This document shows positions 1 through 7,217 of a DNA stretch of 35,777 bases, piece after piece. The translations under genes were made by a program, and so were the position numbers. Below the pieces are notes generated by a model. It saw nothing but the letters and a program-made list of their open reading frames with translations. It ran no database searches and was not told where the DNA came from. Position 1 is the stretch's first letter, and each line of letters begins with the position of its first letter. The DNA comes from Treponema sp. UBA1747. Lineage in GTDB: Bacteria > Spirochaetota > Spirochaetia > Treponematales > Treponemataceae. The stretch lies in assembly GCA_002315375.1 (NCBI GenBank), contig DCHR01000034.1:1-35777 (forward strand), written 5' to 3'.

Positions 1-2
1 TA

Positions 3-75
3 TAGCGGGGGTAGGACTTGAACCTACGGCCTCCAGGTTATGAGCCTGGCGAGCTGCCAACTGCTCTACCCCGCG
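3..75 (-). tRNA. initiator tRNA-fMet (CAT anticodon)
   Basis: Read on the minus strand this folds into a 73-nt cloverleaf: acceptor arms CGCGGGG and CCCCGCT, anticodon loop CTCATAA, T-loop TTCAAGT closed by GTAGG/CCTAC, discriminator A. The first acceptor pair is a C1-U72 mismatch, the hallmark of bacterial initiators, so this is fMet rather than elongator Met. The anticodon stem is CCAGG/CCTGG, so only two of the usual three consecutive G-C pairs next to the loop are present (A29-U41 replaces the third). The 3' CCA is not encoded (ATA follows). The gene's 3' end lies at the window edge. Confidence 0.93.
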
Positions 76-125
76 TCGAATGTTCAATTAATATACACTT
101 TCCCTTGTACATTGTCAACATCTAA

Positions 126-155
126 TTGAATATCTCGCATTATTTGCGCTAAAAT
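126..155 (+). promoter_or_regulatory. sigma-70-like promoter of xpt, leaderless
   Basis: A -35 box TTGAAT (126-131), an 18-bp spacer and a -10 box TAAAAT (150-155) end five bases before the ATG at 161. Transcription would start at or within a base or two of the A of the ATG, and no Shine-Dalgarno sequence is visible upstream. No purine-riboswitch-like aptamer fits in the 85 bp between the tRNA and the gene. Confidence 0.6.
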
Positions 156-160
156 ACTAT

Positions 161-736
161 ATGGTACAATTAGAAGAAAGAATCCGCAAAGACGGACGTG
201 TTTTATCTAAGGACATTCTTAAAGTCAGCAGTTTTCTGAATCATCAGATTGATGTTCAGCTTCTGGACGAAATGGCCGAAGAATTTGCCAGAATCTTTTC
301 TGATGTAAAAATCACCAAAGTTCTTACTATTGAATCAAGCGGCATCGCAATTGCCTGTGCAGTTGCCCGCGTACTTAAAGTGCCTGTTGTTTTTTGCAAA
401 AAGACACTTACAACAAACATCAATGACGATGTATTTTCCACACCAATTCATTCCTTCACACACGGACGCGATTACAATGTAATCGTAACAAAAGATTTTG
501 TTCGCCCTGAAGACAGCATCCTGATTGTTGATGACTTCCTGGCTAACGGCTGTGCCCTCGAAGGACTTGCAAATCTGGTGCGCGCTGCAGGAGCAACTCT
601 TGTGGGTGCTGGAATCGCCATTGAAAAAGGTTTCCAGGATGGCGGCGCAAAACTCCGTGCAAGCGGAATGCGTGTTGAATCCCTTGCTATCGTAGACAGC
701 ATGGATCCTGTAGAAGGCATCAAGTTCAGAAAATAA
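161..736 (+). CDS. xpt: xanthine phosphoribosyltransferase
   Basis: 191 residues, close to the usual length of Bacillus-type Xpt (about 194). It would transfer ribose-5-phosphate from PRPP to xanthine (purine salvage, cytosolic). The N-terminus (LKVSSFLNHQIDVQLL) and TIESSGIA near residue 56 match the Xpt family, and the PRPP-binding loop ILIVDDFLANG lies at residues 120-130 with the adjacent acidic pair. The start is fixed by alignment of the N-terminus to the family and by the absence of an upstream in-frame start. No SD is present and the promoter abuts the ATG. The next plus-strand gene, a nucleoside-binding lipoprotein, suggests a purine-salvage neighbourhood, but 290 bp with a terminator-like hairpin separate them. 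Confidence 0.93.
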   Translation: MVQLEERIRKDGRVLSKDILKVSSFLNHQIDVQLLDEMAEEFARIFSDVKITKVLTIESSGIAIACAVARVLKVPVVFCKKTLTTNINDDVFSTPIHSFTHGRDYNVIVTKDFVRPEDSILIVDDFLANGCALEGLANLVRAAGATLVGAGIAIEKGFQDGGAKLRASGMRVESLAIVDSMDPVEGIKFRK

Positions 737-810
737 AGGGAACCTTTACAAAAAATTTTGGTTATAATTATGCAGACATCTGTATGAGATACAGGTAAAA
801 AAAGCGCGAG

Positions 811-903
811 CTTAAAACAATGGAGTACAAGGGCAAGGAGCGAACGAAGTGAGCGACGGGGCCCCTTGTGAGGCTCCATTGTTTTAAGGCGGGAGTTTTT
901 TTT
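811..903 (+). terminator. very long hairpin followed by T8, terminator-like
   Basis: A perfect 15-bp inverted repeat (CTTAAAACAATGGAG at 811-825 against 874-888) encloses a second stem (ACAAGGG 827-833 with CCCTTGT 863-869) and a loop containing GAGCGAACGAAGTGAGCGA. It is followed by GCGGGAG and a run of eight T (896-903). A small hairpin CTGTAT/ATACAG lies just before it (about 780-794). It most simply ends xpt transcription, but the stem is far longer than a typical terminator and could be a repeat element or a structured RNA. Confidence 0.55.
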
Positions 904-1026
904 ACAATTCCAATTTCACCTTGCCTGCCCCTAAATGACCGGGAAGATGACTTTGAAAATATTAATTTAATTAAGGGGAACCATTCCCCTTTTAAAAACT
1001 GTATTCATTTTATAAGGAGTATATAA

Positions 1027-2124
1027 ATGAAAAAATCACTTTCACTCGTACTGGCAGCAGCCGTACTCATGACTGGTTTGTTCTCTGGTTGTGCAAAAAA
1101 ATCAGAAACAAAAGACTCAAAGAAACTTACAAAAGAAACAATGAAAGTAGGTTTCGTTTACATCGGTGTTAAAAACGATGGTGGTTACTCAGAAGCTCAC
1201 GAACGCGGACGCCAGGCTGTTGAAGCTATGGGCATCAAAACTGCAGTAGTTGAATCAATCAGCGACTCAGATACAGCAGCTTGTGAAAAAGCAATCCACG
1301 ACCTTATCGATCAGGGATGTAACGTAATCTACACAAACAGCTTCGGTTACATGGAAGCTACAATGAACTGTGCAAAAGATTTCCCTAACGTTTACTTCGG
1401 ACACTGTTCATCTGACGCAACACTTCCAAATATGTGTTCTTACTTTGGTAAAATGTATCAGGCTCGCTACCTTGCTGGTATCGTTGCCGGAAAAAATACA
1501 AAGAACGGAAAAATCGGTTATGTAGCTGCATTCCCAATTCCAGAATGTATCCGTATGCTTAACGCTTTCACACTTGGTGTAAAATCTGTAAACAAAGATG
1601 CAACTGTTGAAGTTCTCTGGACAAACACATGGTACGATCCTGCAATCGAAAAGCAGGGTGCTCTCGAACTTCTGAACCGTGGTTGTGATGTTATCGAACA
1701 GCACCAGGATACAACAGCTCCTCAGGTTGCTGCTCAGGAAAAAGGCGCTCTCTGTCTTGGATACAACGTTCCAACACCTAACGCAGCTCCAAAAGCATAC
1801 CTTACAGCTCCAATCTTCGACTGGCCTGTATTCTACACATCAAACGTTCAGGCTATCCTCGACGGAACTTGGGAAGGAAAACACTACTGGCTCCCAGCTT
1901 CTACTGGTATTGCAAAACTGGACAAACTTACAAACCTCTGTGCTGAAGGAACTCAGGAAGCTGTTGATGCAGTTTACGCAAAAATGATGAAAGATGAATT
2001 CGAACCATTCACAGGTCCTATCTACGACGACGAAGGAAACCTGAGAATCGCTGAAGGACAGAAAATGTCTGACAACGACATCTGGAACATGATGTGGTAT
2101 GTTAACGGTGTAATCGTTAAATAA
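1027..2124 (+). CDS. BMP-family (PnrA/TmpC-like) nucleoside-binding lipoprotein
   Basis: 365 residues with a lipoprotein signal peptide: positive MKK, a hydrophobic stretch, and lipobox FSGC with Cys22. The mature part follows the BMP/Med family (periplasmic binding fold), including KVGFVYIGVKNDGGYSEAHERG near residue 40 and the TNTWYDPAIEKQGALELL segment that matches the family's W-x-DP-x-KE block. Treponema pallidum TmpC/PnrA (purine nucleoside receptor) is the closest known type; ligand specificity here is inferred. A strong SD (AAGGAG, 1014-1019) precedes the ATG. No ABC permease or ATPase genes follow, and the gene ends at its own strong terminator, so its transporter partners must be encoded elsewhere. 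Confidence 0.87.
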   Translation: MKKSLSLVLAAAVLMTGLFSGCAKKSETKDSKKLTKETMKVGFVYIGVKNDGGYSEAHERGRQAVEAMGIKTAVVESISDSDTAACEKAIHDLIDQGCNVIYTNSFGYMEATMNCAKDFPNVYFGHCSSDATLPNMCSYFGKMYQARYLAGIVAGKNTKNGKIGYVAAFPIPECIRMLNAFTLGVKSVNKDATVEVLWTNTWYDPAIEKQGALELLNRGCDVIEQHQDTTAPQVAAQEKGALCLGYNVPTPNAAPKAYLTAPIFDWPVFYTSNVQAILDGTWEGKHYWLPASTGIAKLDKLTNLCAEGTQEAVDAVYAKMMKDEFEPFTGPIYDDEGNLRIAEGQKMSDNDIWNMMWYVNGVIVK

Positions 2125-2138
2125 TTTAAGCGCACAAA

Positions 2139-2243
2139 GGGGGAAGTCTCCCCCTCGCTTCAAACAAAAAAGCCGGTTCTTTCGAACCGGCTTTTTTTGT
2201 TTTCCGCTACCCCCTCTGCGGGCTCAAGCGCCGCCCGCAACGC
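2139..2243. repeat. GC-rich intergenic repeat, copy 1 (split by a terminator)
   Basis: The segment GGGGGAAGTCTCCCCC (2139-2154), then, after the terminator, TTTTCCGCTACCCCCTCTGC and GGGCTCAAGCGCCGCCCGCAACGCC. Similar blocks in the same order occur at 25290-25367 and, inverted, at 33735-33816. All three copies lie between genes. Confidence 0.7.
2165..2200 (+). terminator. intrinsic terminator of the BMP lipoprotein gene
   Basis: Perfect 9-bp stem AGCCGGTTC/GAACCGGCT (2171-2179 with 2184-2192), TTTC loop, A-run before and T-run after. It can act in both directions. Confidence 0.9.
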
Positions 2244-2275
2244 CTGCTTAGGGCCGTTGTTCTATAGCAAAGCGT

Positions 2276-2301
2276 TAAAAAAAACGCACTGCGTTTTTTA
2301 G
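2276..2301 (-). terminator. terminator of the SPOR-protein pair
   Basis: AAAAAACGCA/TGCGTTTTTT hairpin with a one-base centre just past the stop codon of the minus-strand gene ending at 2333. On the minus strand the stem runs into a T-rich tract. Confidence 0.6.
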
Positions 2302-2332
2302 CTTTACCTTTTTCGCCTGCTTATGGGCGGGG

Positions 2333-4129
2333 TTACCAGATATTCAAATCATCAGCCATTTCGCGAAGGCCATCGAATCCGGCAGTATCAGTGTCTATAG
2401 AAATAATATAAGAACTGTGGGCAAAAGAAAGTTCACCACCTGAACCATATCCAAGATACCAGCCTTTTGATCCATTTACATCAACAGGCTTGTTTGATTC
2501 ACTTATTTCATTTCCGCTTTTTTCCGTCATAAACATGCCGTGAACTTTTTCAGCATTGTAATCATAATCCAGGTCAAAGAAAGCCATGAAAACAACTTCT
2601 TCGTTCTGGTCAAAATATGAACGGGCTCTCCAGGTTCCAACAATCGGAAGGGACCAGTCCACATAGTTTCTTTCTTCTGCATAACTTCCATCTACTTCTT
2701 CAAGTTTATACACCAGAAAATTTCTTTCTGTTTCAGGATTATCAGGAAGAACATAGAGCGTTCTGCGAATCTGAGGATAAACCAGAAGAGAACTGTCCGA
2801 ATAAGAACATTCCATGAAAGCTTCAAAAGCTTTTTCAGAAAAATTCTCCGCAGCCATCAGTACGCCCATCTTCTTATCATCAGAATATCCAAAGAGGAAT
2901 ACTTCATCTTCATATTCATTCAAAATATAAGAATGAAGAATTCCGTAGTTTGTTCTGAAATCCTTCTTTACAGATTCATCCAATTTGTAATCATAAAGAT
3001 TTTCAATTCCCGGAATCTCCTTCTCTGACTGAACAATATAAACTTCCAGTTCCTTGTCAAAAAGTTCGTCCCGGTATTTAACATAAGAATATGAATCAAT
3101 TTCATCCATATCAAACAGGTCAGAGGGAACATCACCAATTTCATCAGAAAGATCATTTCCGCTTGCTTCCAGGTTTTTACAGTCTACAATTGTAACTTCT
3201 ACAATCTGAAAATCACGGTTAACCGGGAACTGAGAAATTGTCTTGCGGACATTTTCAGAAATCACTTCCGGCATCTTGTAAGCGCCGCTGTTCAAAGTTA
3301 CTTCTTTCTGGCTTACAACTTCATCGTATTTTTCCAGGTCTTCTGCAAAGTCTTCGTAATCGGCAACTTCAGTATCTGTAATTCCCTTCTCTTCCAGAAC
3401 TTCCTGATACTCTTCGGCTTCTTCTTCTGTTCTGAAGGCGCCGGCATGAAGGTCAAATTTGAACAGAGATTTTTCATCATACTTTTTCAGAACATAAGCA
3501 TATATGTCCTGAGCCTTAAGTCTGTCTCTGTCACCTGCTGCCTTTTCTTCTTCACGGTAACTGCGAACCAGAACTGAATAAGGATTTTCTTCAGAAAGAG
3601 GAACTTCTTCATTTGATTCCAGAACTACAGGTTCTTCAGGAGCAACAACTGTTCTTGGTTCCACTTTGATTTCAGGGGCAGCTACAGATTTGTCAGAAAC
3701 AATGGGTGCAACAACTGGAACCTCAACAACCGGGATTTCAACAACTGGTTCCTCAACAGGAACTGCAGGAGTCTTTGTTGTTTTGAAAACATTTTTTGAA
3801 TCTTCAGATGGAAGGTCTGCTTCACAAATCCACAGATCAGTCCATCCGTTCTTTACAATCACATCAGCTTTTTTAAGCTGTTCTTTTCGTTCCCTGACTT
3901 CATCCCGAAGCAGAAGGTCATCCAGAAAAAATACGCGGTAAATTTTTGAACCGTCATCTTTTCTTGCTGCTTCAATAAAACAATCGTAACCTTCTTCATT
4001 CAGAATCTGACAGCGTTCTTCTGCACTTTCATACTTTGCAAAGGAACCTGCACAGACAAACCAGACTTTTGCACTAAGACTGCAAACCAGCGAAAACAAC
4101 AAAGCAATAAATAAAGCTGAACGTTTCAT
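2333..4129 (-). CDS. secreted protein with two SPOR-like domains
   Basis: 598 residues. A type I signal peptide (about residues 1-20, SLSA before Lys21) is followed at once by a SPOR-like domain (about 21-88: FVCAGSFAKYESAEERC, then YRVFFLDDLLLRDEVRERKEQLKK), the fold that binds denuded peptidoglycan glycans at division sites. A Pro/Val/Glu-rich linker (about 118-172) leads to a second, weaker SPOR-like segment (about 183-260, SVLVRSY then DLHAGAFRTEEEAEEYQ). The C-terminal 330 residues are acidic and not recognised. Cysteines at 26, 40, 50 and 102 are shared with the neighbouring paralogue. It lies 25 bp downstream of that paralogue, probably in one transcript. A cell-envelope or septal role is inferred from the domain only. 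No strong SD is visible. Confidence 0.65.
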   Translation of the reverse strand: MKRSALFIALLFSLVCSLSAKVWFVCAGSFAKYESAEERCQILNEEGYDCFIEAARKDDGSKIYRVFFLDDLLLRDEVRERKEQLKKADVIVKNGWTDLWICEADLPSEDSKNVFKTTKTPAVPVEEPVVEIPVVEVPVVAPIVSDKSVAAPEIKVEPRTVVAPEEPVVLESNEEVPLSEENPYSVLVRSYREEEKAAGDRDRLKAQDIYAYVLKKYDEKSLFKFDLHAGAFRTEEEAEEYQEVLEEKGITDTEVADYEDFAEDLEKYDEVVSQKEVTLNSGAYKMPEVISENVRKTISQFPVNRDFQIVEVTIVDCKNLEASGNDLSDEIGDVPSDLFDMDEIDSYSYVKYRDELFDKELEVYIVQSEKEIPGIENLYDYKLDESVKKDFRTNYGILHSYILNEYEDEVFLFGYSDDKKMGVLMAAENFSEKAFEAFMECSYSDSSLLVYPQIRRTLYVLPDNPETERNFLVYKLEEVDGSYAEERNYVDWSLPIVGTWRARSYFDQNEEVVFMAFFDLDYDYNAEKVHGMFMTEKSGNEISESNKPVDVNGSKGWYLGYGSGGELSFAHSSYIISIDTDTAGFDGLREMADDLNIW

Positions 4130-4154
4130 TTTTATAAACCAGAGAAAAATTTAA

Positions 4155-5141
4155 TTAAAACAGATATGAAGAATTTACAAAGTCAGCAAGTCCATCTTTT
4201 GTAAGATCTTCTGAAGTCACAAACATTACAAGTTTATTGTCTTCCGAAATTCCGCAGAGATAAACAACTCCGCCTTCTTCAGAATAATAACCTGTCATTT
4301 TTCCATAAGGAACTTCATAAGAACTAACCTCTGCATTTACATCATCCGTGTAAGGTCCAAGTTCATACTGAACAAAGTCTTCTGAGAATTCAGAGTTTGC
4401 CTGAAGAACAAGACATTCAATCACAGCCCCTGATTCTTCATCTTCATAAGAAGCATAAACACCAACAGAAATTTCATCGTAATCTGCGAAGTCTTCAAAG
4501 CATTCATCCAGGACAAAAATGGAAGGATACTTTCTTGTATTGTCAAAATCACAGGTTTTCATATTTGAAACCTGGAACTCCAGACTGATCGGAAGCTGTG
4601 CAATACATGAAATCAATGTATCTGCTTTGTTTTCTGCTTCTTTTTCATCAAGGTCATATTTTGGAATAATTATCGGGGTAATAATTTCAGGAACATCTGC
4701 TTTTACAGATTTGTCAGAAACCGCCGGAACTTCAATTACAGGTGCCGGTGTTTTTACTTCAGGTACAGTTTCTTTTGCAGGTGCTTTCCCTGTTTTGAAA
4801 ACATTATTTGCTCCCTCTGCAGGCATGTCTGCTTCACAAATCCACAAATCAGTCCAGCCTTTCTTTACAAAGAAATCTGTCTTTACCAGCTGGTCTTTTT
4901 TGGCACGGGCATCATCCCGGAACAAAACATCATCCAGAAACAAAACACGGAAAAGCTTTGTTCCGTCACTCTTTCTTGCTGTTTCAATAAAACAGTCGTA
5001 TCCTGCATCATTCAGAATTGAACAGCGTTCTTCAGCATTATCATATTTTGCAAATGATCCTGCACATACAAACCATGATTTTGCACAAAGGCTGGCCAAT
5101 GAAATTAAAAATATAGATAAAATAATTACTAAACGTTTCAT
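4155..5141 (-). CDS. secreted SPOR-like protein, paralogue of the next gene
   Basis: 328 residues from the preferred start MKRLVIILS, which gives a compact signal peptide (SLCA before Lys21); an in-frame ATG nine codons upstream (5168) would put a polar stretch ahead of it. The first 120 residues closely match the 598-residue neighbour (KSWFVCAGSFAKY, YDCFIE, GWTDLWICEAD, NVFKTGKAP), so the two arose by duplication. One SPOR-like domain is followed by a Pro/Val-rich linker and a C-terminal domain of about 170 residues, also weakly similar to the neighbour's C-terminus (MTGYYSEEGGVVYLCGISED against EVFLFGYSDDKKMGVLM). The exact function is unknown; periplasmic or envelope location is inferred from the signal peptide. 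Confidence 0.65.
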   Translation of the reverse strand: MKRLVIILSIFLISLASLCAKSWFVCAGSFAKYDNAEERCSILNDAGYDCFIETARKSDGTKLFRVLFLDDVLFRDDARAKKDQLVKTDFFVKKGWTDLWICEADMPAEGANNVFKTGKAPAKETVPEVKTPAPVIEVPAVSDKSVKADVPEIITPIIIPKYDLDEKEAENKADTLISCIAQLPISLEFQVSNMKTCDFDNTRKYPSIFVLDECFEDFADYDEISVGVYASYEDEESGAVIECLVLQANSEFSEDFVQYELGPYTDDVNAEVSSYEVPYGKMTGYYSEEGGVVYLCGISEDNKLVMFVTSEDLTKDGLADFVNSSYLF

Positions 5142-5223
5142 TCTTCCATTATATATTTGAAGTTTCATATTTTCTACAAATAAAATTTATACAAAAAAAA
5201 GTGCATCCCCGAAAATGCGGGTG

Positions 5224-5229
5224 TATAAT
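5224..5229 (+). promoter_or_regulatory. -10 box upstream of the 52-aa gene and antiporter
   Basis: A perfect TATAAT preceded by GTG, 31 bases before the ATG at 5261. No good -35 is visible. A small hairpin GCAT/ATGC (about 5203-5218) lies just upstream. Confidence 0.4.
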
Positions 5230-5260
5230 AGTAGAAAATACAAAAAAACTGGAGGCCTAT

Positions 5261-5419
5261 ATGACAAATGTAGATGCAGTAAAAGCATTAAAAGACATCA
5301 AGACGTATGCTCAGGCACACTCACTTGATGCACTGGATTATGCAATTAAAGTTCTGGAAAAACTGGAAAAAGACGGAGTAAAAAATCCACTCGAAAATTC
5401 AGCTAAGGAAGGTAAATAA
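5261..5419 (+). CDS. small protein coupled to the Na+/H+ antiporter
   Basis: 52 residues, start chosen at the ATG preceded by the SD CTGGAGG (5250-5256); a longer in-frame reading from 5201 would begin upstream of the -10 box. The sequence (MTNVDAVKALKDIKTYAQAH, then LDALDYAIKVLEKLEKDG) is predicted as two amphipathic helices with a charged tail and no membrane segment. The stop codon is three bases before the antiporter ATG, so the two are almost certainly co-transcribed. I do not recognise the family. A regulatory or assembly partner of the transporter is a guess based on position. Confidence 0.72.
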   Translation: MTNVDAVKALKDIKTYAQAHSLDALDYAIKVLEKLEKDGVKNPLENSAKEGK

Positions 5420-5422
5420 AAA

Positions 5423-6943
5423 ATGATTGAAACATTCTGGTCCCTCGTGCCGGCTATTCTGGCCATTGCCCTGGCACTCATCACAAAAGAAGTTTATTCT
5501 TCTCTCTTCGCAGGAATCGTACTTGGCGGTATTTTCTATGCCGGGTCTGTTGGCGGCGGATTCGCCGGATTCCTTACCCACGTTTTTCAGGACGGATTCG
5601 TAGGTTCTCTTGCCGACTCTTATAACGTTGGTATTCTGATTTTCCTTGTTATTCTTGGAATTATGGTTGCCCTTATGAACAAAGCCGGCGGTTCAGCTGC
5701 TTTCGGTGAATGGGCAAAAAAACATATCAAGACAAAGGTTGGTGCACAGATTGCAACAATTCTTCTTGGTATCCTGATTTTCATTGATGACTACTTCAAC
5801 TGTCTTACAGTTGGTTCAGTTATGCGTCCTGTTACAGACAAACACGGAATCAGCCGCGAAAAGCTGGCTTACCTCATTGACTCAACAGCCGCTCCAATCT
5901 GTATCATCGCTCCTGTTTCTTCATGGGCTGCAGCAGTTGCAGGTTTCGCAGGCGAAGGTGAAAACGGATTCATCCTTTTCTGCAAAGCAATTCCTTACAA
6001 CTTCTACGCACTCCTTACAATCGTAATGCTCCTTTCACTTGTTTTCATCAAAGTAGATTTCGGAACAATGAGCAAATATGAAAAAGCTCTTCAGATGATG
6101 GATGACAACAACGCCGATAACAATACAGAATCAAAAGGAAAAGTAATTGACCTGATTCTTCCAATCGTTGTTCTCATTATTTTCTGTGTTGTCGGAATGC
6201 TTTACTCAGGCGGATTCTTCACAAAGATGGTAGAAACAGAAGAAGGCATGGTTGCAAATGGTGCTTATCTGAATATCATTGAAGGCTTCTCTAACTCTGA
6301 CGCTTCAGTCGGACTTATGATTGGTTCTTTCGGTGGTCTCATCGTTACACTGATTTTCTACATGATCCGCCGCGTTCTTTCATTCAAAGCTGCAATGGAA
6401 TGTATTCCTGAAGGATTCAAAGCCATGGTTCCAGCCATTCTCATTCTGACTCTGGCATGGACTCTGAAAGGCATGACTGATTCCCTGGGTGCAAAACAGT
6501 TCGTTGCCGGTCTCGTAACAAATGCTGCCGGACTCAGAAACTTCCTCCCTGCAATTATTTTCGTAATTGCCTGTGGACTTGCTTTCGCAACAGGTACATC
6601 ATGGGGAACATTCGGTATCCTTATTCCAATCTGTATTGCAGCCTTCCCTGAAGTAAGCGATCCAATCCGTATCATTTCAATTTCAGCATGTATGGCTGGT
6701 GCCGTTTGTGGTGACCACTGTTCGCCAATTTCGGACACAACAATCATGGCTTCTGCCGGTGCTGAATGTGAACACGTTAATCACGTTTCTTCACAGCTTC
6801 CTTACGCACTTACCTGTGCCGGAGTTTCCTTCGTTTGTTACATCCTGGCCGGTCTCATGCACAACTGGATTGTTCCACTTCTCATCGGTACCGCAGGAAT
6901 CGTAGGCCTGATTTTTGTAATCAAAAAGAAGACCGCAAAATAA
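5423..6943 (+). CDS. NhaC-family Na+/H+ antiporter
   Basis: 506 residues with about 11-12 hydrophobic segments from residue 7 onward (LVPAILAIALALITKEVYSS). The family pattern of NhaC/MleN-type antiporters is clear: the conserved FIDDYFNCLTVGSVMRPVTD block near residue 122, then TAAPICIIAPVSSWAAAV, and near the C-terminus the TGTSWGTFGILIPI and CGDHCSPISDTTIMASAGA blocks. It should exchange Na+ for protons, or for a protonated organic acid, across the inner membrane; the substrate cannot be decided here. A hydrophilic loop with DDNNADNNTESKGK lies around residue 230. It is translated directly after the 52-residue gene and ends at a strong terminator. Confidence 0.9.
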   Translation: MIETFWSLVPAILAIALALITKEVYSSLFAGIVLGGIFYAGSVGGGFAGFLTHVFQDGFVGSLADSYNVGILIFLVILGIMVALMNKAGGSAAFGEWAKKHIKTKVGAQIATILLGILIFIDDYFNCLTVGSVMRPVTDKHGISREKLAYLIDSTAAPICIIAPVSSWAAAVAGFAGEGENGFILFCKAIPYNFYALLTIVMLLSLVFIKVDFGTMSKYEKALQMMDDNNADNNTESKGKVIDLILPIVVLIIFCVVGMLYSGGFFTKMVETEEGMVANGAYLNIIEGFSNSDASVGLMIGSFGGLIVTLIFYMIRRVLSFKAAMECIPEGFKAMVPAILILTLAWTLKGMTDSLGAKQFVAGLVTNAAGLRNFLPAIIFVIACGLAFATGTSWGTFGILIPICIAAFPEVSDPIRIISISACMAGAVCGDHCSPISDTTIMASAGAECEHVNHVSSQLPYALTCAGVSFVCYILAGLMHNWIVPLLIGTAGIVGLIFVIKKKTAK

Positions 6944-6962
6944 TTAATTAAAACTTCACACC

Positions 6963-6994
6963 CCAGCGCTTCCCTTCGGGAAGCGCTTTTTTTA
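6963..6994 (+). terminator. intrinsic terminator after the antiporter
   Basis: Perfect 10-bp stem AGCGCTTCCC/GGGAAGCGCT (6965-6974 with 6978-6987), TTC loop, then seven T. Confidence 0.93.
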
Positions 6995-7009
6995 TTTTAC
7001 TTTGCAAAT

Positions 7010-7190
7010 GGAAACCACACATTTGCTCATAGCAATTAGTACCCTAAGAGGGCACGCAGGGGTGTTATGTCTAACGCTCATTCCGCACGAGGTCCGCAGG
7101 ACCGAGCACAGGACTTGAGCGTTAAGACATATACACCCCGAGAGTGTCCTCTTGCGTATTATTTTACCTTTGACCAAATGTGTGGTTTCC
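7010..7190. repeat. 181-bp giant imperfect inverted repeat
   Basis: The outermost arms are a perfect 16-bp inverted repeat (GGAAACCACACATTTG 7010-7025 against 7175-7190). Inside lie AGAGGGCAC/GTGTCCTCT and a long near-match pairing GGGGTGTTATGTCTAACG with the minus-strand reading of 7116-7139. The centre is a GGTCC/GGACC mini-hairpin (about 7091-7102). The whole would fold into one long interrupted hairpin. It sits between a terminator and the ttcA start, so it is either a MITE-like element or a large leader structure. No clear target-site duplication is seen. Confidence 0.75.
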
Positions 7191-7217
7191 TTTTCATTAT
7201 TTCATTACACTTACCCT

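Noticed and set aside
76..160. Purine riboswitch before xpt
   Set aside because: Only 85 bp separates the tRNA from xpt, with a promoter abutting the ATG; no aptamer-like paired elements or terminator are present.
745..768. TTTACA and TATAAT as a promoter for the long hairpin
   Set aside because: The spacer is only 12 bp; the -10 alone is good, so I left it as an observation and not a promoter call.
472..879. 135-codon minus-strand ORF over xpt and the hairpin
   Set aside because: It is antisense to xpt, runs through the long hairpin and has no protein-like features or RBS.
904..1026. Purine riboswitch before the BMP lipoprotein gene
   Set aside because: A GGGGAA/TTCCCC hairpin is present but no conserved purine-aptamer loops are recognisable.
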